NCBI GenBank assembly: GCA_024691145.1
Contig: JAILNW010000135.1
Coordinates: forward strand, 1 to 7,642
Length of the DNA: 7,642 bases
Reading direction: 5' to 3'
Origin: Lachnospiraceae bacterium
Lineage (GTDB): Bacteria; Bacillota; Clostridia; Lachnospirales; Lachnospiraceae
Position 1 is the stretch's first letter, and each line of letters opens with the position of its first letter. Shown here one piece after another: positions 1-5,591 of the stretch. The position numbers and the translations under genes are program-made. The notes under the pieces are model-generated. The model was not told where the DNA came from. It made no database searches and was given only the letters and a program-made list of their open reading frames with translations.

Positions 1-1
1 T

Positions 2-448
2 AAGCAGGGATTACTGCATGATTTATCAAAATATTCACTTACTGAATTTATGGTAGGTGCCAGGTATTACCAGGGACACAGAAGCCCTAATATAGCAGAA
101 AAAGAAGATAAGGGATATTCTTCTGCATGGCTTCATCATAAGGGCCGTAATAAGCATCATTATGAGTACTGGATTGATTATGGACTTAATCCTGATCTTG
201 GACTTGTAGGTAATAAGATGCCAGACAGATATGTGGTTGAGATGTTTCTTGACCGCATGGCCGCATGTAAGATATATCAGAAGGAAAAGTATACGGATGA
301 AAGCCCTTTAATATATTATACAAAACATAAAGGGTATTATGTTATGCATAATGATACGAGAGCATTACTAGAGAAACTTCTTACATATCTTGCTGAAAAT
401 GGTGAGAAGGCGACTTACGAATATATCAAAAAGGAGATATTAAGATAA
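2..448 (+). CDS. DUF5662-like protein, 5'-truncated by the window edge
   Basis: The reading frame is open from base 2, so the ATG at position 50 is internal and the true start lies upstream of the window. About 148 residues are visible. The visible N-terminus carries HDLSKYS (residues 6-12 of the fragment), then RYYQGHRSPN (21-30) and a histidine-rich stretch HHKGRNKHHYEYW (45-57). This order of motifs, with a C-terminal segment rich in Lys/Glu and helix-forming residues, is what I recall for DUF5662, a family of small clostridial proteins sometimes labelled catalase without support. The HD pair plus the HHxxxNxHH cluster looks like a possible metal-binding site, reminiscent of HD-type phosphohydrolases, but that is inference and no activity can be assigned. 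No signal peptide or membrane segment is seen. It ends 54 bases before the response regulator gene with no clear terminator between, so co-transcription is possible. Family call fairly sure, function unknown. Confidence 0.75.
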   Translation, partial: KQGLLHDLSKYSLTEFMVGARYYQGHRSPNIAEKEDKGYSSAWLHHKGRNKHHYEYWIDYGLNPDLGLVGNKMPDRYVVEMFLDRMAACKIYQKEKYTDESPLIYYTKHKGYYVMHNDTRALLEKLLTYLAENGEKATYEYIKKEILR

Positions 449-454
449 ATTATA

Positions 455-481
455 TTATTATTCATATCGTATGATTAATAA
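455..481. promoter_or_regulatory. Imperfect AT-rich palindrome before the response regulator gene
   Basis: Arms TATTATTCATA (456-466) and TATGATTAATA (470-480) flank a TCG loop; they pair at 10 of 11 positions with one T-T mismatch, and T455/A481 extends the pairing. No U-tract follows, so it is unlikely to be a terminator. The right arm contains TATGAT (470-475), a fair -10 element that would start RNA near 482, about 20 bases before the start codon, but there is no good -35 box at the right distance. It could be an operator overlapping a weak promoter, or a chance palindrome in AT-rich DNA. Confidence 0.3.
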
Positions 482-502
482 GATAATTGGAGGAATAATT
501 TT

Positions 503-1210
503 ATGGTAGTTGGAATTTGCGATGACGAGGCATACATAAGGGATGGTATTAAGAATATTCTCATGAACTATGCATATTCAACAGGAGAGGAACATTACAT
601 TGTTCCATTTACTTGCGGTGAAGAGATTTTTATGTTTAATGGTCATATTGATTTGTTATTTTTAGATATTGAGATGACTAATTCAAACGGAATTGATGTT
701 ATGCATAGTCTGTTAATGAGCAATAAAGTCTGGAGAATTGTTTTTGTTTCAAGCCATGATGAGTTTGTAATGGATGTATTTGGTGTAAAAACCCTTGCAT
801 TTGTAAAAAAACCATTCAGAGACACAGACATTATTAAGTGGTTTAAGGTTGTAGAATCAGAGCTTAATCAGGATTTTACAATAACTATTGAAGAGGCGCA
901 GACTAAGAGACTTATAAAAGCAAGTGATATTATCTATATTGAATCTAATGGTAACTATACAGATCTTTACCTTAGAGATGAGAGGATTATCACAAGAAGA
1001 GCTTTGAACAAATGGGAAGAGATACTCCAAAAGGGTGATTTTCTTAGAATTCAGAAGTCATATTTAGTTAATATGAACTATATTGAGAAGATTAATAGTG
1101 ATGTTATTTTAAAAGACGGAACTATGCTTGCAATAGGAAGGAGTTATAAGAAATCATCTATTTCTGAGTACAATGATTTTGTTATTGAAAAGATGAGGAA
1201 TAGACGATGA
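503..1210 (+). CDS. LytTR-family response regulator (AgrA/ComE type)
   Basis: This is a 235-residue DNA-binding response regulator. The N-terminal receiver domain (about 1-120) has the acidic pair D8-D9 in CDDE, the likely phosphoacceptor D55 in LLFLDIEM, the switch serines S83-S84 in FVSSHDE, and the conserved lysine K103 in KKPF. The C-terminal half (about 128-228) is a LytTR domain, with DIIYIESNGNYTDLY (142-156), the FLRIQKSYLVN segment (180-190) and a final IGRSYKK (211-217). LytTR regulators bind paired direct repeats upstream of target promoters. The start is firm: GGAGGA at 489-494 lies 8 bases before the ATG. Its stop overlaps the start of the sensor kinase in an ATGA, so the two are translationally coupled and almost certainly form one two-component system. 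No agrB or agrD gene is in the window, so the signal is unknown. Family assignment is secure; regulated genes are not known. Confidence 0.95.
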   Translation: MVVGICDDEAYIRDGIKNILMNYAYSTGEEHYIVPFTCGEEIFMFNGHIDLLFLDIEMTNSNGIDVMHSLLMSNKVWRIVFVSSHDEFVMDVFGVKTLAFVKKPFRDTDIIKWFKVVESELNQDFTITIEEAQTKRLIKASDIIYIESNGNYTDLYLRDERIITRRALNKWEEILQKGDFLRIQKSYLVNMNYIEKINSDVILKDGTMLAIGRSYKKSSISEYNDFVIEKMRNRR

Positions 1211-2529
1211 CTAAAGAGTTATATGTTTTTTTACTATTTACAATTGAATATCTTAAAATATTCCTCATTATAAGAGGTGGTATATTTTTTACATTCAAGA
1301 ATCAGCTTAAAAGAACTTCTGCAATTTTTGTGCTGGTTTCCTTGATTGTTATATCACTTTCTTATGTTATGGAAGTTGACAAGGCCATTACTTTTGGAAT
1401 GTATCTTTCGGTACTTGTTACCTTGTCACTTTTCAATAACTTTTGGATACGAGGAGTTATATTACATATAGTAACGGGTATTATGTCTTCATTACTTAAT
1501 GTTTATACGATTTCAATTTTTGAACTCTGTAGTTTAAACAGAGTTTTCAGATTTAGTTCTGTTGAACATATAACTTTATTTTGTAATTCGCTACTTATAC
1601 CCTTCTTAATAATTATTTACGTTTTTAACAAAATAGTTAATAAGGAACAGTATATTGAAGATTTTTCTAATGTATGGACACAGTATATTGTTCTTATTGT
1701 CGGAATGGTATGTTGTTATATGGTTATTAAGAGCAGCCAGATTCTATTATTTGGCATAAGTGGTAATAATCTTAAACTTAAGATGTTTATTATAATAAAC
1801 AGTTCCTGTGTTGTATTTTTTATTATCAGTCTCTGGCAGATACGAACCATGTCATCCAGAAACTATTATAAAAGCAGGGACATTTACCAGAGAAATTATA
1901 TAGATGTTCAGGAAGAAAACTTTAGAAAAACACTTGAGAATGAGAATCAGTTAAGAAGTTTCAGACATGACTTAAGAGCACATATGATAGCTATTCAGGA
2001 AATGGCTGAAAAAGGAGACTATGGCAACCTTGTTGAATATACATCTAGTATATTGGATAAGGTAGAGTCATTAAAGAATATAAAGTATTCTGGAAATATT
2101 ATAGTGGATGCGGTTGTAACAGATATTGTTAAGCAGTATGAAAGAGAGAATATTGAACTTATATGGGAAGGTCATATTCCATATGAAGTAGATATAGACC
2201 GAATGGATTTATGTACAATCATTTCAAATGTTGTTAAGAATGCATTTGAAGCTGCTATGAAGATAAAGAATCCGGAATACAGGAAGATATATATAAGCGT
2301 AGGGGTATTTGAAGGAAAGATACTGTTCCACGAGCATAATTACATATCAAAGGATATTATTATGGTAAATAACAGACCATATACGGATAAGAATGATAAA
2401 AGGGCTCATGGATATGGTACAGCCAATATTGAAAGATGTGCTGAAAAATATAATGGAACAGTTAAATATGATGTTGATGGAAAGATATTTTCAATCGACA
2501 TAATTGTTCATCCAAAATCAAATTGTTAG
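1207..2529 (+). CDS. GHKL-domain sensor histidine kinase (AgrC-like)
   Basis: This is a 440-residue membrane sensor kinase. Residues 1-212 are hydrophobic with six or seven likely membrane helices (about 4-28, 38-56, 61-78, 82-103, 121-142, 157-177, 192-211), as in AgrC-type receptors that sense peptides through the membrane domain. A linker (about 213-245) leads to the dimerisation/phosphoacceptor motif SFRHDLRAHM (251-260), with H254 as the likely phosphorylated residue. The ATPase domain shows an N-box, SNVVKNAFEAA (340-350, N341 and N345), a conserved asparagine in HEHNY (N378), and the G-box HGYGTAN (401-407). The H+4 position, often Asn or Thr and linked to phosphatase activity, is Ala258 here. 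The N-box has Lys344 where Asp is common. The gene follows the regulator with a 4-base overlap and ends six bases before a strong terminator. The ligand is unknown and no exporter or pheromone gene is seen nearby. Confidence 0.93.
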   Translation: MTKELYVFLLFTIEYLKIFLIIRGGIFFTFKNQLKRTSAIFVLVSLIVISLSYVMEVDKAITFGMYLSVLVTLSLFNNFWIRGVILHIVTGIMSSLLNVYTISIFELCSLNRVFRFSSVEHITLFCNSLLIPFLIIIYVFNKIVNKEQYIEDFSNVWTQYIVLIVGMVCCYMVIKSSQILLFGISGNNLKLKMFIIINSSCVVFFIISLWQIRTMSSRNYYKSRDIYQRNYIDVQEENFRKTLENENQLRSFRHDLRAHMIAIQEMAEKGDYGNLVEYTSSILDKVESLKNIKYSGNIIVDAVVTDIVKQYERENIELIWEGHIPYEVDIDRMDLCTIISNVVKNAFEAAMKIKNPEYRKIYISVGVFEGKILFHEHNYISKDIIMVNNRPYTDKNDKRAHGYGTANIERCAEKYNGTVKYDVDGKIFSIDIIVHPKSNC

Positions 2530-2534
2530 AGAAA

Positions 2535-2584
2535 CGGGTCACTATTGTATTAGTTTTTTGTACAATAACGACCCGATTTTTATT
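2535..2584 (+). terminator. Intrinsic terminator of the two-component operon
   Basis: The arms CGGGTCACTATTGTA (2535-2549) and TACAATAACGACCCG (2561-2575) form a 6-bp GC-rich lower stem and a 7-bp upper stem separated by a 2x2 internal loop (AC opposite AC), with an 11-base loop. ATTTTTATTT follows at once. It lies six bases after the kinase stop codon. The other strand has only a weak T-run, so it probably acts on the + strand only. Confidence 0.92.
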
Positions 2585-2629
2585 TAAAATGTCGTTTGTA
2601 ACAAAAAAATGTTGTTCACGTCATTTATG

Positions 2630-2658
2630 TTGAAAAATATTCCAGGGTGCTTTAAAAT
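2630..2658 (+). promoter_or_regulatory. Sigma-A-type promoter for the intergenic RNA
   Basis: TTGAAA (2630-2635) and TAAAAT (2653-2658) are separated by exactly 17 bases, which predicts an RNA start near 2665. It lies after the terminator of the kinase gene and before a terminator-ended region without ORFs. Upstream (2585-2629) there are several GTT-centred near matches to LytTR half-sites, but none form a pair at the usual spacing of about 21 bases. Confidence 0.65.
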
Positions 2659-2684
2659 AAAATCATAAGTTAGATATGAATTAA

Positions 2685-2722
2685 TTAATCCAATTAATAA
2701 TTACATTTAACTTAATCCAATT
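2685..2722 (+). repeat. Two direct copies of TTAATCCAATT
   Basis: Perfect 11-base copies lie at 2685-2695 and 2712-2722, 27 bases apart start to start, near the 5' end of the putative RNA. They are downstream of the promoter, so they could be a repressor site or a repeated unpaired element of the RNA. The spacing does not fit the usual LytTR repeat distance. In AT-rich DNA a chance repeat is possible, although each copy contains CC. Confidence 0.5.
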
Positions 2723-2744
2723 TTGTATTGAACCTCGTTCAATA

Positions 2745-2822
2745 TGATTTAGGTATTACCATAACCAAATATACATTAACCTGAATCAGCAGAGGCAACC
2801 CAACCCCCGCTGCTGATTTAGG
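2745..2822 (+). promoter_or_regulatory. Mutually exclusive RNA pairing element (switch-like)
   Basis: TGATTTAGG occurs twice, at 2745-2753 and 2814-2822. Between them lies ACCTGAATCAGCAG (2779-2792), which can pair with either copy. With the upstream copy it forms 10 pairs (2745-2754 with 2779-2788, one G-U); with the downstream copy it forms 13 pairs (2780-2792 with 2810-2822, one G-U). The upstream stem would stack directly on the hairpin at 2726-2744 and would form first during transcription; the downstream one is more stable. Such competition is typical of attenuators and riboswitches, but no ligand-binding core is recognised. Confidence 0.5.
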
Positions 2823-2868
2823 GAAACCCCAAAGATTTTTCATAGCTTACTATATAAAATATATGCAG

Positions 2869-2900
2869 ACACAGTCATTATGGCTGTGTTTCTTTTGTTT
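2869..2900 (+). terminator. Intrinsic terminator of the intergenic RNA
   Basis: ACACAGTCA (2869-2877) and TGGCTGTGT (2881-2889) form a 9-bp stem with one G-U pair and a TTA loop, followed by TTCTTTTGTTT. There is no protein gene between this site and the terminator at 2535, which argues for a separate non-coding transcript. Confidence 0.88.
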
Positions 2901-2918
2901 TATATACAAACTTAGGTA

Positions 2919-2947
2919 TTGATTAATTTTGTAATATTTGTTAAAAT
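2919..2947 (+). promoter_or_regulatory. Sigma-A-type promoter of the second operon
   Basis: TTGATT (2919-2924) and TAAAAT (2942-2947) are separated by 17 bases, predicting an RNA start near 2954 and a leader of about 36 bases before the ATG at 2990. It sits just after the preceding terminator. No other promoter or terminator is visible up to the window end, so it may drive all four downstream genes. Confidence 0.65.
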
Positions 2948-2989
2948 ATATATGTTTTTATAAAAAAATGGAAGAAAAGGGGCTAGAAA

Positions 2990-3691
2990 ATGTCAAACAA
3001 GAAAAATAAAAAAAACAATAAAAATACTGTAAATACTAAAGATGTCTTACTGGCCATAGATGAGATGGTTGAGGAGGATTATAATGAAGATATCGATTAT
3101 GAAATGGATATAGAAGATGAGTCTTTTGATAATGAAGATTCTGAGGAACTTGAAGAAGATGATGATGTAACAGAGTCTACAGAAGAAAACAATTCAAATT
3201 ATGAAGATGAAGACGACGAACCGTCTTTATCAAAATTCACGAATAAAAAAGGTGATATATATAAATATAATATTGAAAAATACAACGATAATTATTCTTC
3301 TGCAATTATATTTGGTGCTTTTTCCATAATAGAGATTGTTATTATTATACTTAGTTTTTGTAAAGTTTTTGGAATATTTCAAACAACAATACAAAAGATC
3401 CTTTTAGTTGTTATAGCTGCTGGATTTGGATATATGACTTTTTATTCCTATAAAGAAGCAAAGAAGTATAAAAAAGGGATCACTAAAGAAGAAAAACGCA
3501 TTGAAACTGTAAGAAAGTTTTTTGATGAAGTAGCTACAGAGGAGTATTTAAAACAGTTTGATACAGAAAGTTCAAAAGAGGAGAATTATCTAAAAAGAGT
3601 TGAAGGCATAAAGAATGTTATTATTAATGAACATCCTGACTGGAGTATTGATTTTATAGAAAGAGTTATCGACGATTACTTTGAAGGATAA
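2990..3691 (+). CDS. Membrane protein with acidic N-terminal region, function unknown
   Basis: I do not recognise this 233-residue protein. It has four parts. Residues 1-17 are lysine- and asparagine-rich. Residues 24-77 are extremely acidic, with 32 Asp/Glu in 54 residues and no Lys or Arg. Two hydrophobic segments follow (about 104-123 and 135-153) and are probably membrane helices separated by a short turn. The charged C-terminal region (about 155-233) ends in the helical-looking stretch HPDWSIDFIERVIDDYFEG. There is no signal peptide, so the acidic and C-terminal parts probably lie on the same, likely cytoplasmic, side. AAGGGG at 2977-2982, 7 bases before the ATG, supports the start. It is the first gene after a good promoter and lies 17 bases before the radical SAM gene, so it belongs to that operon. 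A role near the membrane in RNA or ribosome metabolism could be guessed only from its neighbours. Confidence 0.82.
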   Translation: MSNKKNKKNNKNTVNTKDVLLAIDEMVEEDYNEDIDYEMDIEDESFDNEDSEELEEDDDVTESTEENNSNYEDEDDEPSLSKFTNKKGDIYKYNIEKYNDNYSSAIIFGAFSIIEIVIIILSFCKVFGIFQTTIQKILLVVIAAGFGYMTFYSYKEAKKYKKGITKEEKRIETVRKFFDEVATEEYLKQFDTESSKEENYLKRVEGIKNVIINEHPDWSIDFIERVIDDYFEG

Positions 3692-3697
3692 TTTATT

Positions 3698-3702
3698 AGG
3701 TG
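3698..3702 (+). promoter_or_regulatory. Ribosome binding site deciding the radical SAM start
   Basis: AGGTG lies 6 bases before ATG 3709. The in-frame GTG at 3700 falls inside this site and would depend on the GAAGGA at 3683-3688, 11 bases away, so ATG 3709 is the better start. Confidence 0.6.
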
Positions 3703-3708
3703 ATATAT

Positions 3709-5586
3709 ATGAAAAAAAGCATGATTAAGTCTGCATTAAAAGATGAACTTCTTTTAAAGGTTGAAAAACCAGCAAGATATATTGGTAATGAATTTAATAT
3801 GGTGCGAAAAGATTATAAAAGTGTGGATATTAGATTTTGCATGTGTTTTCCTGATGTGTATGAGATAGGTATGTCACATTTAGGCATACAGATTTTATAT
3901 GATATGTTTAATAAAAGAGAAGATACTTACTGTGAAAGAGTATACTCACCATGGGTAGATATGGATAAAGTATTGAGAGAGAATGATATACCTTTATTTG
4001 CCCTTGAATCCCAGACACCTGTAAAGGACTTTGATTTTTTAGGCATAACACTGCAATATGAGATGTGTTATACTAATATATTACAGATACTTGATTTATC
4101 AAAAATTCCAATATATTCAAAAGACAGGGATGATTCCTGTCCAATTGTAATAGGCGGAGGTCCATGTGCTTATAATCCTGAACCTATTGCAGACTTTTTC
4201 GATATGTTTTATATTGGTGAAGGAGAAACATCTTATAAGGAACTTCTTGATGTATACAAAGAATATAAAAAAACAAATAAAACAAGAGAAGAGTTTTTAA
4301 GAAGAGCTTCAAGAATTAGTGGTATTTATGTACCATCTCTTTATAATGTTGAATACAATGAAGATGGTACAATTAAAAACTTTGAACCTGTATATGATGA
4401 TATTCCAAAGAAAGTAAAGAAGGAAATTGTAAAGGATCTGGATGCTTCAAGTTATCCTGAAAAGCCATTAGTTCCATATATCAAAGTTACACAGGATCGT
4501 GTTGTTCTTGAGATACAAAGAGGCTGTACAAGAGGCTGCAGATTCTGCCAGGCAGGTATGATTTACAGACCTGTAAGAGAAAGAGATGTTGATTATCTTA
4601 AAGATCTGGCTATAAAGATGCTAGAATCAACAGGACATGAAGAAATATCACTTAGTTCTTTAAGTTCAAGTGATTATTCTAAACTTCAGGAACTTGTTTA
4701 TTATCTTATTGATGAGATTAGCAGTAAAGGAATAAACATTTCACTGCCTTCATTAAGAATAGATGCATTTTCGCTTGATGTTATGAGTAAAGTTCAGGAC
4801 GTTAGAAAAAGCAGTCTTACATTTGCTCCGGAGGCAGGTTCACAGAGATTACGTAATGTAATTAATAAAGGTCTTACTAAAGAAGTAATTCTTAAAGGAG
4901 CTATGGATGCTTTTATCAGTGGCTGGAATAAAGTTAAGTTATATTTTATGCTTGGGCTACCTACTGAGACCTATGAGGATATTGAACAGATTGCGGTTTT
5001 ATCTGATGAGATAGCAAGAGAGTACTATACTATTCCTAAGGATGAACGTAATGGAAAAGTAAGTATTACATCAAGTACATCATTCTTTGTTCCTAAACCA
5101 TTTACTCCATTTCAGTGGGTTCGTATGAATACTGTTGAGGAATTTTTGGAAAAGCAGCGTTTTCTTAATGGAAAGATGAAAGAACAGCTCAACTATAAGA
5201 GCATTAAATATAATTGGCATGAGGCTGAAACCACATTACTTGAGGGAATACTTGCAAGAGGTGACAGAAAGCTTTGCCCTGTTATTTATGATGTGTATAA
5301 AAAGGGTGCTATATTTGACGCCTGGGGTGAATTTTTCAAATATGACGCCTGGATAGAAACTTTTAAGGAACATAATATTGATATAAACTTTTATACAACA
5401 AGAGAAAGAGAATTTGATGAGATACTTCCCTGGGATTTTATTGATATTGGTGTTACAAAGAAGTTTTTATGGAATGAATATAACAAAGGCAAGAATGAAG
5501 AGGTTACCCTTAACTGCATGACAAAGTGTTCAGGATGTGGTGCAGGAACATTTAAGACAGGAGTTTGCCTGAAAGTTAAAGGATGA
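3709..5586 (+). CDS. B12-binding-domain-type radical SAM protein (TIGR03960-like)
   Basis: Counted from ATG 3709 this is a 625-residue radical SAM protein. Its N-terminus, with KPARYIGNEFN, matches what I recall of the TIGR03960 family. A Rossmann-like, B12-binding-type domain spans roughly residues 35-185, with PDVYEIGMSHLGIQ (48-61) and GGGPCAYNPEP (149-159). The radical SAM core begins with RGCTRGCRFCQAG; C273, C277 and C280 form the CxxxCxxC site for the [4Fe-4S] cluster that cleaves S-adenosylmethionine. SLRIDAF, TFAPEAGSQRLR and the KLYFMLGLPTE strand follow. The C-terminus has a second cysteine group, C603, C607, C610 and C620, which may hold another cluster or zinc. The family's substrate is unknown as far as I know. 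It overlaps or abuts the DUF2344 gene, its usual partner, which is fused to it in some bacteria. A longer GTG start at 3700 (628 residues) is possible but less likely. Confidence 0.93.
   Translation: MKKSMIKSALKDELLLKVEKPARYIGNEFNMVRKDYKSVDIRFCMCFPDVYEIGMSHLGIQILYDMFNKREDTYCERVYSPWVDMDKVLRENDIPLFALESQTPVKDFDFLGITLQYEMCYTNILQILDLSKIPIYSKDRDDSCPIVIGGGPCAYNPEPIADFFDMFYIGEGETSYKELLDVYKEYKKTNKTREEFLRRASRISGIYVPSLYNVEYNEDGTIKNFEPVYDDIPKKVKKEIVKDLDASSYPEKPLVPYIKVTQDRVVLEIQRGCTRGCRFCQAGMIYRPVRERDVDYLKDLAIKMLESTGHEEISLSSLSSSDYSKLQELVYYLIDEISSKGINISLPSLRIDAFSLDVMSKVQDVRKSSLTFAPEAGSQRLRNVINKGLTKEVILKGAMDAFISGWNKVKLYFMLGLPTETYEDIEQIAVLSDEIAREYYTIPKDERNGKVSITSSTSFFVPKPFTPFQWVRMNTVEEFLEKQRFLNGKMKEQLNYKSIKYNWHEAETTLLEGILARGDRKLCPVIYDVYKKGAIFDAWGEFFKYDAWIETFKEHNIDINFYTTREREFDEILPWDFIDIGVTKKFLWNEYNKGKNEEVTLNCMTKCSGCGAGTFKTGVCLKVKG
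5578..5583 (+). promoter_or_regulatory. Ribosome binding site favouring GTG 5592
   Basis: AAAGGA lies at 5578-5583, inside the end of the radical SAM gene. It touches the ATG at 5583, which is too close for normal initiation, but stands 8 bases before the in-frame GTG at 5592. Confidence 0.5.
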
Positions 5587-5591
5587 TTAAT

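Larger units (their letters stand above)
2665..2900 (+). ncRNA. Putative small non-coding RNA of about 235 nt, family not recognised
   Basis: The region begins about 7 bases after a 17-spacer promoter and ends with a strong intrinsic terminator. The only ORFs are under 20 codons and lack ribosome binding sites. Structure is visible: a perfect 8-bp hairpin TATTGAAC/GTTCAATA with a CTC loop (2726-2744), a 13-bp hairpin CCTGAATCAGCAG/CTGCTGATTTAGG with one G-U pair (2780-2822), and the terminator hairpin (2869-2889). The 17-base loop of the second hairpin (2793-2809) holds two C-runs, CCC and CCCCC, separated by AA. C-rich unpaired loops in Gram-positive small RNAs, such as RNAIII of staphylococci, often pair with G-rich ribosome binding sites; that role is inference here. 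I do not recognise 6S, SRP, tmRNA, T-box or a common riboswitch. Alternatives are a leader or attenuator for the downstream gene, or a known clostridial RNA motif that I cannot name from sequence. The exact 5' end is predicted from the promoter only. Confidence 0.55.

Noticed and set aside
2589..2666. Short ORFs of 14 and 19 codons (ATG 2589 and ATG 2607), considered as an AgrD-like pheromone precursor
   Set aside because: Neither has a ribosome binding site, both lie across or before the promoter at 2630-2658, and neither shows an amphipathic leader, a Cys-containing core and an acidic tail in the expected order.
2665..2900. 6S RNA, SRP RNA, tmRNA, T-box or a common riboswitch
   Set aside because: The hallmark sequences of these classes are not seen and the 5' and 3' ends do not form a long closing duplex. 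A rarer Rfam motif cannot be excluded without a covariance-model search.
2862..2921. 19-codon ORF beginning at ATG 2862
   Set aside because: It has no ribosome binding site and reads through the terminator hairpin and its T-tract, so the structure explains the sequence better.
3700..3708. GTG 3700 as start of the radical SAM gene
   Set aside because: It lies inside the AGGTG site that serves ATG 3709, and its own upstream GAAGGA is rather distant.
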